64,000 nucleotides of DNA, taken from positions 1 to 64,000 of the forward strand of contig DXCW01000220.1 of the NCBI GenBank assembly GCA_019115805.1. The letters run 5' to 3'. Both the position numbers and the translations under genes were made by a program. The stretch is from Candidatus Sphingobacterium stercorigallinarum. GTDB lineage: Bacteria > Bacteroidota > Bacteroidia > Sphingobacteriales > Sphingobacteriaceae. Below the pieces are notes generated by a model. That model was not told where the DNA came from and did not search any database. It worked only from the letters and a program-made list of their open reading frames with translations. Every line of letters begins with the position of its first letter. The stretch's first letter is position 1. Positions 39,683 through 48,847 of the stretch are shown here, one piece after another.

Positions 39683-40375
39683 TTACGAGGAAATCACTGC
39701 AGCCACCATTTTCTTCGTGGATTTCCATATTTTAGCTTCAATACGTTTCAATAAAGACTGCTTTTTGGCAATCCGCTCCAACCGCTCTTTCGCTTCCGCT
39801 CGACGTTGGATCTTCTCCTTAAGCTCTCTCTCCTTTTCAACAGGATCCCATAACATAGCTGTGCACATGCAGTTTTTGCGATCTTTAGACACTAAAATAT
39901 CGTAATTAACACACGATTGACAGCCCTTCCAGAATTCCTCATCCTGCGTTAATTCCGAATAGGTTACCGGTTCATACCCCAGATCGGAGTTGATTTTCAT
40001 CACCGCTAAGCCCGTCGTCAAGCCGAAAATCTTAGATTTAGGATAGCGTTCCCTCGATAATTCGAAGATACGTTTTTTTATGACCTTCGCCAGCCCCACC
40101 TTCCGGAAAGCGGGATTTACAATCAGACCGGAATTCGCCACATAATCGCCATGTCCCCAGGTCTCAATGTAGCAAAACCCTGCCCAGGTTCCGTCTTTGT
40201 GAAGGGCGATTACGGCCTTCCCTTCTTCGATCTTACGCGCTACATATTCCGGTTTGCGGCGCGCAATGCCGGTTCCACGAGCTTTCGCAGATTCGAACAT
40301 CTCGTTACAAATAGCCTCCACATACTTTACATGTTGTGCTTCGGCGGGAATAATCAAAAAATCAGAGATTGTCAT
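39683..40375 (-). CDS. GNAT family N-acetyltransferase heading the arg operon
   Basis: NPAFRKVGLAKVIKKRIFELS acetyl-CoA-binding motif; C-terminal GCQSCVNYDILVSKDRKNCMC cysteine cluster; co-directional with argG/argC. Confidence 0.85.
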   Translation of the reverse strand: MTISDFLIIPAEAQHVKYVEAICNEMFESAKARGTGIARRKPEYVARKIEEGKAVIALHKDGTWAGFCYIETWGHGDYVANSGLIVNPAFRKVGLAKVIKKRIFELSRERYPKSKIFGLTTGLAVMKINSDLGYEPVTYSELTQDEEFWKGCQSCVNYDILVSKDRKNCMCTAMLWDPVEKERELKEKIQRRAEAKERLERIAKKQSLLKRIEAKIWKSTKKMVAAVISS

Positions 40376-40492
40376 TGAATAATGTCGACCTAAAAATTAA
40401 TACTCATTGAGCATTTATACCATTTGTTTACTTGGTGGGCCATACGTCGAGCCCGACGGATAGCAAAACGGAGAATTTGTCTGCCTTGGTTA

Positions 40493-40627
40493 TCAAGCTC
40501 GAGGCAGAATAGGTCGTCGGAGCCGAAGAATCGGGCAGTGGAATAAACGCAAATACATATACCTTCTCCAGCCCATCATCTTATCGATGGCGGTACGTAC
40601 GGGAGGATATATTTTATTACAATTCAT
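40493..40627 (-). CDS. putative Arg-rich leader peptide, 44 codons
   Basis: ATG-AAT-TGT... translates MNCNKIYPPVRTAIDKMMGWRRYMYLRLFHCPILRLRRPILPRA*; 9 Arg of 44; inside the predicted GNAT-argG-argC 5' leader. Confidence 0.4.
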   Translation of the reverse strand: MNCNKIYPPVRTAIDKMMGWRRYMYLRLFHCPILRLRRPILPRA

Positions 40628-40659
40628 TTTCTGCTTAATCCTTTTGTAATCAGACGCTG

Positions 40660-40692
40660 CAAAACTAATCAATAGTTTTTTCTTTTATGCAA
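40660..40692 (-). promoter_or_regulatory. predicted promoter of GNAT-argG-argC operon (TTG-N22-TAGTTTTG)
   Basis: Minus-strand TAGTTTTG matches TAnnTTTG; implies about 280-nt leader. Confidence 0.45.
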
Positions 40693-40893
40693 TAATAGTG
40701 TAGTTTTTTTACTTTGCTACCCACTTATCCCCCTGTTTAATTGAAATCGTTCCAATTTCGCACCCTGCTCTTTAAACGAATAACAATTCACATTGTTTTG
40801 TCAACTTCCGTCACAGGGAGATAATCGGTTCGAGATGAGGAAGGGACATTAAAAAAAAATCAGTAATTTTGCACAAAATTAATCTCATAAAAT

Positions 40894-41145
40894 ATGGTCG
40901 GCCCAGGAATCGCATTCTATCTTATATTTGTTATCCCTTACATCTTATTTATGTACTGGCTCGTTAAACAAGATAAAAAAAAATACATGTGGGGCGTTAT
41001 TGTGGTGTCTGTCATTGCGGTATTCGGTATCGTCGTCTCACAACGCGCTAGTCGGGTGGCGGTTCAGAACTACAAGCAGCATCAGATCGACGCCAGAGAG
41101 GCGGAAGAGAAAAATCGCTTAGACAGCTTGAATACGGAACAGTAA
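40894..41145 (+). CDS. small membrane protein, function unknown
   Basis: Two hydrophobic segments, charged C-terminus; preceded by TAATTTTG promoter-like motif and followed by terminator. Confidence 0.7.
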   Translation: MVGPGIAFYLIFVIPYILFMYWLVKQDKKKYMWGVIVVSVIAVFGIVVSQRASRVAVQNYKQHQIDAREAEEKNRLDSLNTEQ

Positions 41146-41173
41146 TCCTGTTTATATTCTGCGTAAACATATT

Positions 41174-41207
41174 AAACAGGGGACCGATCTATATCGGTCC
41201 CCTGTTT
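41174..41207 (+). terminator. terminator after small membrane protein gene
   Basis: AAACAGGGGACCGAT-CTAT-ATCGGTCCCCTGTTT. Confidence 0.8.
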
Positions 41208-41329
41208 GCGTCACGGCGCTATAGGGATCACAAGGACAAGATGATTAGGTGAATACTATTTTAAATTAATTAACATATCGGACAGGTGGAAAATAGTAAA
41301 TTTGTGAAAACTATAAACAAAACGAATAT

Positions 41330-42949
41330 ATGATACAACTGAATAAATGGCTCTCCTACCTAGCTATAGGTGTATTGCCGACTCTTGGCCTAGCACAAGA
41401 CAAGAACGACACCCCGCCCGAAAATTGGTACAACTTAGATCCTCAAACCGACGGTGTGATGGGAATCAGCACGGAAAAAGCATATGGGCTGCTGGAGGGG
41501 AGAAAATCAACCCCCGTTATCGTGGCGGTGTTAGATGGCGGAGTGGACGTATCCCATGAAGATCTTGAAGACGTACTATGGACCAATCCCAAGGAAATAC
41601 CGGGGAATGGAATAGATGACGATGGCAACGGTTATATCGATGACGTTTACGGATGGAATTTCATCGGCAACGCGAATGGCGAAAATGTGGATGAGGACAA
41701 TCTAGAGGTAACGCGATTGATTCGTATCTATGAACCCAAGTATGTCTCTGTCTTACCGAGCACCCCCCTATCCGAGCGTGAAAGAAGAGAGTTTGTAGCC
41801 TACCAAAAAATGATTACCGACTACACCTCTAAAATGGACGAAGCTTCCTTTGGCAAACTCAATTATGGTCGCTTAAAAGAGGAACTCGATAGCATCGTAA
41901 AAACGATTGGAAAGGCCCCTAAGGACATCACCAAGGAGGACCTTGATCGCTTCGATCCGGAGAGCGATCGACAAAAAATGGCCGTCCGGATTGCAAGAAA
42001 AGAAAGTGCAGACAACTCGTTCGAAAAATTCCTAGGAGATATTGGGGATGCTGCGGATTATTTTTCGGATCAAGTGGATTTTCATCTAAACAAAGACTTT
42101 GATCCACGCCATATTGTGGGAGACGACTACGAAGACTCCTCTGAACGTCACTATGGAAACAACGACGTCAAAGGACCGGATGCCGATCACGGCACGCACG
42201 TGGCTGGAATTATTGCAGCCAAACGTAACAATGACAAGGGCATCAACGGCGTCGCAGATCAAGTAAAAATTATGTCGGTGCGGCTTGTTCCTAATGGTGA
42301 TGAGCGCGATAAAGATGTCGCCAATGGCATCCGTTATGCGGTAGATAATGGTGCCAAAATCATCAACATGAGTTTTGGGAAAGGATATGTATACGACAAA
42401 GAGGCCGTCGATGAGGCGGTTAAATACGCCGAATCTAAAGATGTTCTATTAGTCCACGCCGCAGGAAACGATGCATCAGACAACGATGTGGTAGAGAACT
42501 ACCCGACGAAGTACTTTACCGATAGCTTAGATGCAGTCATCAGTGAGGCCAGCAACTGGATTACAGTAGGCGCTACCTCCTGGCAAGAAAACAGCGATTT
42601 ACTGGCGTCCTTCTCCAATTATGGATACCGCAGCGTCGATGTATTTGCACCGGGAGTAAAGATCAACTCCACCATGCCCGACTCGCAGTATAAAGAGCAG
42701 CAGGGAACCAGTATGGCCGCACCGGTTGTTTCGGGACTCGCAGCTCTGCTTCGAGCCTACTACCCTGAGTTGACTGCTCCTGAAGTAAAAGATATTATTA
42801 TAAAGAGCGTCACTAAAGTAGACCAAAAAGTAAAAATTAAAAAAGACGGCGCAACCAAACGGGTCTATTTAGACGAAATCAGTGTAGGTGGAGGAATTGT
42901 AAACGCGTACAAAGCCGTTGTAGAGGCAAACAATGTAGTTTCCAATTAG
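41330..42949 (+). CDS. S8 family serine peptidase (subtilase)
   Basis: AVLDGGVDVSHEDL (Asp), HGTHVAGIIAA (His), GTSMAAPVVSGLAALL (Ser); signal peptide. Confidence 0.95.
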   Translation: MIQLNKWLSYLAIGVLPTLGLAQDKNDTPPENWYNLDPQTDGVMGISTEKAYGLLEGRKSTPVIVAVLDGGVDVSHEDLEDVLWTNPKEIPGNGIDDDGNGYIDDVYGWNFIGNANGENVDEDNLEVTRLIRIYEPKYVSVLPSTPLSERERREFVAYQKMITDYTSKMDEASFGKLNYGRLKEELDSIVKTIGKAPKDITKEDLDRFDPESDRQKMAVRIARKESADNSFEKFLGDIGDAADYFSDQVDFHLNKDFDPRHIVGDDYEDSSERHYGNNDVKGPDADHGTHVAGIIAAKRNNDKGINGVADQVKIMSVRLVPNGDERDKDVANGIRYAVDNGAKIINMSFGKGYVYDKEAVDEAVKYAESKDVLLVHAAGNDASDNDVVENYPTKYFTDSLDAVISEASNWITVGATSWQENSDLLASFSNYGYRSVDVFAPGVKINSTMPDSQYKEQQGTSMAAPVVSGLAALLRAYYPELTAPEVKDIIIKSVTKVDQKVKIKKDGATKRVYLDEISVGGGIVNAYKAVVEANNVVSN

Positions 42950-43030
42950 TTCACTTATAAAAGTGAAAAAATGTTAAATTTTTCACAATAATGCTAAGTA
43001 TCTTGCGTTTAGGTAATAAACAAGATGCTT

Positions 43031-43222
43031 ATGGTCGAAAACTCTACTAAAACTAAAGAATTAAACGAAAAGGATGGGGAGCCGAATGCTATCGAAGAAA
43101 ACGATATAGCAAAAGCATTTGAGGAGAAACTAAAAAATTGCATCCAGCAATTGTCAAAAGATCCAAGTGATAAAACAATCAGACACCTTCTCAATTACTC
43201 CAAAACCATTCGTAACGTTTAA
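43031..43222 (+). CDS. small acidic/charged hypothetical protein
   Basis: MVENSTKTKELNEKDGEPNAIEEND... followed directly by a terminator. Confidence 0.55.
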   Translation: MVENSTKTKELNEKDGEPNAIEENDIAKAFEEKLKNCIQQLSKDPSDKTIRHLLNYSKTIRNV

Positions 43223-43223
43223 G

Positions 43224-43254
43224 ACAAAGCCGCTCCACAAAAGAGCGGCTTTGT
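43224..43254 (+). terminator. terminator
   Basis: ACAAAGCCGCTC-N-GAGCGGCTTTGT. Confidence 0.8.
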
Positions 43255-43340
43255 TCTGAGCGGTATGTCCCCACGTCTTCTGCTTCTGGACAACGTCAAG
43301 CGATTATCCTGAATTGCCCGCAGAAATAAAAAACTTCATG

Positions 43341-43348
43341 TACCTTTG
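43341..43348 (+). promoter_or_regulatory. -7 element TACCTTTG, 4 nt before nth ATG
   Basis: Matches TAnnTTTG. Confidence 0.4.
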
Positions 43349-43352
43349 TCCT

Positions 43353-44021
43353 ATGCTTATTAAAGATCGCTACAAAGCTTTTGTGGAGTATTTTTCCACA
43401 CATAATCCGGAAGCAGAAACAGAGCTTCATTATGGTAATCCGTTCGAACTGCTCGTGGCAGTAATTCTTTCTGCACAATGCACCGACAAGCGAATCAATC
43501 AAGTTACCCCAGCACTATTCGAACGCTTTCCAGATCCCGAATCCCTGGCCGCCAGTACCCCAGAAGAGGTATTTACCTACATTCGATCGGTAAGTTACCC
43601 AAATAACAAATCAAAACACCTGGTAGGTATGGCCAACAAACTACTGCACGAATTTGGAGGTGTGGTTCCAGAAAAAATAGAGGATTTAGTCAAACTGCCC
43701 GGGGTCGGACGAAAGACGGCGAACGTCATTTCTTCAGTGGTTTACGAAAATCCTGCTATGGCAGTCGATACGCATGTTTTCCGTGTAGCCGATCGATTGG
43801 GCTTGACCACCCGAGCAAAGACACCTCTAGCGGCCGAAAAACAGCTCGTCAAACACCTACCTAAAGAAACGATTGCTCGGGCCCATCACTGGTTAATTCT
43901 ACATGGAAGGTATGTCTGTTTAGCCAGAAAGCCCAAATGTGAAAGCTGTCCCATCACCTATTTTTGTCGTTATTTTGAAAAAACTTATCGGGCCAAACCA
44001 ATAGTTCCAGCGAGACCATGA
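43353..44021 (+). CDS. nth: endonuclease III
   Basis: ILSAQCTDKRINQVTPALF, LPGVGRKTANVISS, CESCPITYFC Fe-S cluster. Confidence 0.95.
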   Translation: MLIKDRYKAFVEYFSTHNPEAETELHYGNPFELLVAVILSAQCTDKRINQVTPALFERFPDPESLAASTPEEVFTYIRSVSYPNNKSKHLVGMANKLLHEFGGVVPEKIEDLVKLPGVGRKTANVISSVVYENPAMAVDTHVFRVADRLGLTTRAKTPLAAEKQLVKHLPKETIARAHHWLILHGRYVCLARKPKCESCPITYFCRYFEKTYRAKPIVPARP

Positions 44022-44073
44022 AGCTGAAAAGGAAAAGCGAAGTTACATTAAAACTAATTTTATTAGCAAATCA

Positions 44074-44105
44074 TTTGGCTATCTGAAAATCAATCGTTAT
44101 ATTTG
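44074..44105 (+). promoter_or_regulatory. recA promoter (TTTG-N20-TATATTTG)
   Basis: Full match to TTG/TAnnTTTG with 20-nt spacing; 19-nt gap to ATG. Confidence 0.65.
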
Positions 44106-44124
44106 ACCACAACATACTAAAAAC

Positions 44125-45150
44125 ATGAGCAACTCAGACAAACTAAAGGCATTACAGTTAACCCTAGATAAATTAGAAAAAAGCTATGGCAAGGGGACCA
44201 TCATGAAGCTGGGTGATACCGCAGTAGAACCTATCGAAGCCATTTCCACGGGCTCATTAGGTTTGGATATTGCACTAGGTATCGGCGGTGTACCCAAAGG
44301 TCGTATTGTAGAGATTTACGGTCCGGAATCTTCAGGAAAGACCACCCTTGCCACTCACGTTGTTGCAGAATGCCAAAAAAAGGGCGGGATAGCAGCTATC
44401 ATTGACGCAGAGCACGCTTTCGATAAATATTATGCACAAAAACTGGGGGTTGATGTAGAAAACTTATTGATATCTCAACCGGATAATGGTGAACAAGCAT
44501 TAGAAATTGCGGATAACCTTATTCGTTCAGGAGCAATCGATGTACTGGTGATTGACTCTGTAGCTGCATTAGTTCCTAAAGGGGAAATCGAGGGAGAAAT
44601 GGGGGATTCTAAAATGGGCTTGCAAGCTCGCTTAATGTCCCAAGCGCTCCGTAAGTTAACCGGAACAATTTCAAAAACGAATTGCTGCTGTATTTTCATC
44701 AACCAGTTGCGCGAGAAAATCGGCGTCATGTTTGGTAATCCGGAAACAACGACCGGTGGAAATGCCTTAAAGTTTTACGCATCAGTCCGCCTGGATATCC
44801 GCAGAACATCACAAATTAAAGATGCGGACGAGGTCGCCGGGAACAGAGTAAAGGTAAAAGTTGTAAAAAACAAAGTTGCTCCTCCTTTTCGTATTGCGGA
44901 ATTCGATATTATGTTCGGAGAAGGAATTTCGAAAGCCGGAGAGGTCATCGACCTTGGAGTGGAATACGGCATTGTGAAAAAATCGGGATCCTGGTTTAGT
45001 TACGGAGACACTAAATTGGGACAAGGTAGAGACTCGGTAAAAAACCTACTATTGGACAATCCGGACTTAATGGATGAGTTGGAAACAAAAATTCGAACAG
45101 AGGTTTCGGGTCAGGATTTAGATGAAAGTGTGTTAAAAGAAGAAGAATAG
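44125..45150 (+). CDS. recA: recombinase RecA
   Basis: [40 protein letters not shown]. Confidence 0.98.
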   Translation: MSNSDKLKALQLTLDKLEKSYGKGTIMKLGDTAVEPIEAISTGSLGLDIALGIGGVPKGRIVEIYGPESSGKTTLATHVVAECQKKGGIAAIIDAEHAFDKYYAQKLGVDVENLLISQPDNGEQALEIADNLIRSGAIDVLVIDSVAALVPKGEIEGEMGDSKMGLQARLMSQALRKLTGTISKTNCCCIFINQLREKIGVMFGNPETTTGGNALKFYASVRLDIRRTSQIKDADEVAGNRVKVKVVKNKVAPPFRIAEFDIMFGEGISKAGEVIDLGVEYGIVKKSGSWFSYGDTKLGQGRDSVKNLLLDNPDLMDELETKIRTEVSGQDLDESVLKEEE

Positions 45151-45170
45151 TTCACGCATATATGTTGAGG

Positions 45171-45205
45171 AAAGGGCAATGTTAGTATAGCATTGCCTTT
45201 TTTTT
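45171..45205 (+). terminator. terminator after recA
   Basis: GGCAATG-N-CATTGCC followed by T8. Confidence 0.85.
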
Positions 45206-45283
45206 GATGGTCGTAGTGGTTTTGCTGTTCCTCTTTTCCTTAGAAAACCTTACATTTAAGGTGTAAGATCAACCAACTATACC

Positions 45284-46471
45284 ATGACATTCAACAGAAG
45301 ACACTTTCTGAAAGGTTTGGGAATTTTAAGCTTAGCGCCAAATACATCCCTAACGGCGCAGCCTAAACCGACGATGAGTAATCCAGCGTTTCAACTCGCA
45401 GCCCCTCCTTACCTACAAAATTTAACATCAGACGCGGTGACCGTCGGTGCAATTTTCAACAAACCGTGCTTTGCTTGGCTAGAACTTCTGAATCAGTCGG
45501 GACAGCCTATCGCCACGAAGTACCAAGTCGAAGACGGTATGCGTCGTGCTAACAGCACCAATTACTTATTTGTCGTCGACATTCCAGAAGACCGTACGCT
45601 ACGTTATCGCGTCGTGGCGAAAGAAATCGAAAAATTTGAAGCTTATGACATTCAATATGGGAAAACCGTCATCTCGGACATTATAGAAGCCAAGCTGGCT
45701 AAAGAAGATCAAGCGGAGATTCACTGTTTAATCCTAAACGATATTCATGAGCGCAAAGAAAGCTATGCCGAGATGATCGCAAAAAGTACCCTCGCGCACA
45801 AAGACCTCATTTTCCTAAATGGAGATTCCTTTCATTATGTAACCACATCGAACGATTTAACGGAGAAGCTCTTTTCGCCGCTAGGGGAAGTTCTCGGCGG
45901 ACGCACTCCTTTTGTTATGGTGCGGGGTAACCATGAAACACGCGGCGCATTTGCGCGAGATATCAAGCCGTATTTCGATTATCCGGGAGGAAACTTCTAT
46001 CATTCTTTCAAATTCGGGCCTGTGTACTGGATTGTACTCGATAGTGGGGAAGACAAGCCCGATGATCATGAAGTATATGGTGGAACCGTTGACTACGATA
46101 CCCATCGACTAAACCAGCGAACGTGGCTAGAAGACGTTCTTCAATCGGCGGAACGACGTGCTGCCACCCATACCATTGTAGTCGCACATATACCGTTTCA
46201 TCACTCCGACGATTGGCACGGAACGCAACACAGCCACCAATGTTTCCACGACGTGCTTCAAGCAAATAAGGTCGACGCGGTGATTTCTGGACATACCCAT
46301 CGGTATGCGTTTCATCCGCCTGGGCCCAATCACAACTACCACGTCATTATCGGTGGGGGGCCAAAAGTCGGCCAGCGCACTTTCGTAGACATTCACGCGA
46401 CGCGCTCTACCTTGCAGATCCAATTAAACCACGAAAACGGGGAGGTGCTTGGTCGCCTAGATAAAGCGTAG
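45284..46471 (+). CDS. Tat-exported metallophosphoesterase
   Basis: NRRHFLKGLG Tat motif; LILNDIHERKE, FLNGDSF, VRGNHETRG, VVAHIPFHHSD, ISGHTHRY. Confidence 0.9.
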   Translation: MTFNRRHFLKGLGILSLAPNTSLTAQPKPTMSNPAFQLAAPPYLQNLTSDAVTVGAIFNKPCFAWLELLNQSGQPIATKYQVEDGMRRANSTNYLFVVDIPEDRTLRYRVVAKEIEKFEAYDIQYGKTVISDIIEAKLAKEDQAEIHCLILNDIHERKESYAEMIAKSTLAHKDLIFLNGDSFHYVTTSNDLTEKLFSPLGEVLGGRTPFVMVRGNHETRGAFARDIKPYFDYPGGNFYHSFKFGPVYWIVLDSGEDKPDDHEVYGGTVDYDTHRLNQRTWLEDVLQSAERRAATHTIVVAHIPFHHSDDWHGTQHSHQCFHDVLQANKVDAVISGHTHRYAFHPPGPNHNYHVIIGGGPKVGQRTFVDIHATRSTLQIQLNHENGEVLGRLDKA

Positions 46472-46487
46472 ATACGAGAAAAGCCAT

Positions 46488-47186
46488 TTATTGGTGGTGA
46501 AAGAAAGCAGTCAGCTCTTCTAATGTTTCTGGATTCGTATACAGATCCTTCTCTATGCGACCAGCACGAAGGGCGATAATTCTATCGGAGATTTCCACAG
46601 TATGGCTCAAGTCGTGGCTCGAGATGAGAAAGGTGATGTTTTGCTGTTCACGCAACGTGTTAACCAAGCGCTTTAGCTGATACTGAGAACTGGGATCTAA
46701 ATTCGCAAAAGGTTCGTCGAGCACGATCAAGTCGGGGGCGCCTATCAACGTCGAAATTATGCCAACTTTTCGCTGGTTTCCTTTCGATAAATCTCTAATG
46801 AAGACCGGTTGACTCAGTGTAGCAGCCGGTAAAAACTCTTCATATCGTGCGATCACTTCCTCCACCTGAACGGCGCCAATTCCTCGAAACTGCCCCAATA
46901 AATAGAAGTATTCCCAGGCCGTCAGGTAGCCAATCAAAAATGATTCGTCTATAAAAGCGCAGGTAAAGTGCTTCCATCGGTCGTCTCCTCTCACCGGCAC
47001 CTGCCCCAGCGCAACCGTCCCCCCATCGGGCTGTATCAGATCTAGCAGAAGGCTCAATAAAGTGGTCTTACCCGCACCGTTATTTCCCACTAACCCCACG
47101 CTCTCTCCACGTTTGATATGCAATTCGGGTACATGCAGCACCTCTATACCGTGATAACTTTTTCTGAGTTCCGTAATTTCAATCAT
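46488..47186 (-). CDS. ABC transporter ATP-binding protein
   Basis: LVGNNGAGKTTLLSLLLDLIQPDGG; DLSKGNQRKVGIISTLIGAPDLIVLDEPFANLDP. Confidence 0.92.
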   Translation of the reverse strand: MIEITELRKSYHGIEVLHVPELHIKRGESVGLVGNNGAGKTTLLSLLLDLIQPDGGTVALGQVPVRGDDRWKHFTCAFIDESFLIGYLTAWEYFYLLGQFRGIGAVQVEEVIARYEEFLPAATLSQPVFIRDLSKGNQRKVGIISTLIGAPDLIVLDEPFANLDPSSQYQLKRLVNTLREQQNITFLISSHDLSHTVEISDRIIALRAGRIEKDLYTNPETLEELTAFFHHQ

Positions 47187-47204
47187 CCGTTTTACGTCTT
47201 AATT

Positions 47205-48680
47205 TTAGTCGGTCTGTGCAAAGCCCTGTAAAAGTTCATATTTTCTCATGCCGTACCGACTCGCAATTTTCCGAATGAGGAAACCGCGCAACAGCATCCC
47301 CAGCACACCGCACAACAACAGCATTCCATTCGCCACAAGAACGCCCCCCACCCCGTATCCAATCCCCCAACAGGCCAAAGGACCCACCAGCAGCGGTATA
47401 CCCACCAACCATTGCGCTGCACCGGTTCCTTGATAATTAAAATAATTACCGCTATTCAAATCGATACGTTTCCGATTCCAAGAACCGAACCAGAGTATAA
47501 CCGGAACATTCACGCCCATATTGTAAACCGCACAAGCAAAATTCACAGCCAGAACCTCCCATCCAAAATAACTATAAGGCGTACTCAATAGAAACATAAT
47601 TCCAATAGAAATGTACATTAAAAACGCCTTTGATTCCAAGTAACGTGCAAGGGAGAAAGGCAATGTCATCAAAAACGGGTAATAACTACCATCCCACGAC
47701 GGTATAAATTGTCCATAGTTGATAACCAAAATGCCCGTGATAAAAATGCCAACAAAAACATAGGTAATACTTTTAATATCAGGGTCCGGATAAAAGATCA
47801 AGCCATAACCTAAAAACAATAGGGCCACGATCAAGACACTGCGAGCCCGTTTAGTGCGCCGTATTAAATGAAGATCCATTTGTAAAAACGGCGCCAATGC
47901 GCCCAAACGATTGGTCCAACCTAAAGCCAGGGAATGGAATTCTTCACGTTGATTCTTCAAATACGCATCTAGGTATAACTTGCTTTTCAAATCCGAATAA
48001 AGCCCAGCGTACGACACCCCACACAATGCCATGGGCGCCAAAACCAAAATTGGGGCTTGGAGCAAAAACTGAAAAAACTCGCCAAAGTACCTGGAAATCC
48101 TAAATCTTGTCAGGTATTCCACCAGTGCAATAGCAAGCAGCAAGCCGATGGCTGGCCAGATTCGTCGAATTTCGCCACGACCGAGGCTTTGCAGGTAAAG
48201 CGCGACATAATTCAATGCCATATCAATCGACCAAATCGCCAAAAACCAGGGAATAAGCTGTCCATACCCAAGCGCAGTTTCATGCAATGTGACAACGGCA
48301 AAAGGCACGAAAAACACCACGGTAAGCCAATTGTTAAATGCGAAGCTGGATTTCAACAACGTGTGATGCACTAGTGTTCCCCGTTTTACACACTGCACCA
48401 ATAAGGGTTTGACGTTCATCACCGGTAGTTTCTGGAAAACCATCCGCAGTACAAAGGTGAAGAGGAACCAAATCAAAAGAAACTGATTAACCGTCACAAT
48501 CGGTTCGACATTGGGAACGGCTTCGGCTAAGAGTCCCGGCAACATCATCCCCAGCGAAAGAAAAGAAACCATAAAGTAAAGCCCGAACAATGCGAGCAAC
48601 AACTTCACAGCAATGCTCTTACCCAAGTCGGCACGGCGAGTAAAGGATTTCCATTCGAGTAAAAAAAGTTCTCTTAACAT
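47205..48680 (-). CDS. DUF5687-type ABC permease
   Basis: Multi-TM; MLRELFLLEWKSFTRRADLGKSIAVKLLLALFGLYF; paired with ATPase. Confidence 0.8.
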   Translation of the reverse strand: MLRELFLLEWKSFTRRADLGKSIAVKLLLALFGLYFMVSFLSLGMMLPGLLAEAVPNVEPIVTVNQFLLIWFLFTFVLRMVFQKLPVMNVKPLLVQCVKRGTLVHHTLLKSSFAFNNWLTVVFFVPFAVVTLHETALGYGQLIPWFLAIWSIDMALNYVALYLQSLGRGEIRRIWPAIGLLLAIALVEYLTRFRISRYFGEFFQFLLQAPILVLAPMALCGVSYAGLYSDLKSKLYLDAYLKNQREEFHSLALGWTNRLGALAPFLQMDLHLIRRTKRARSVLIVALLFLGYGLIFYPDPDIKSITYVFVGIFITGILVINYGQFIPSWDGSYYPFLMTLPFSLARYLESKAFLMYISIGIMFLLSTPYSYFGWEVLAVNFACAVYNMGVNVPVILWFGSWNRKRIDLNSGNYFNYQGTGAAQWLVGIPLLVGPLACWGIGYGVGGVLVANGMLLLCGVLGMLLRGFLIRKIASRYGMRKYELLQGFAQTD

Positions 48681-48775
48681 AGGGATATATTGCAGGTCGT
48701 GATGCAGCCTCTTCCGTCAAGTATCGCAACAGCGACTGCGTATCCAAATTACGGAAAAACAGAAACAATCGAAAT

Positions 48776-48819
48776 AGAAAAAAGAAATAGCCTGAGCGAT
48801 GAAGTGCTCAGGCTATTTC
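48776..48819 (-). terminator. terminator after pruA
   Basis: GAAATAGCCTGAGC / GCTCAGGCTATTTC plus T-rich tract on minus strand. Confidence 0.75.
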
Positions 48820-48847
48820 CTTGTTTTCCTAAAAAGCGTGACAAATG

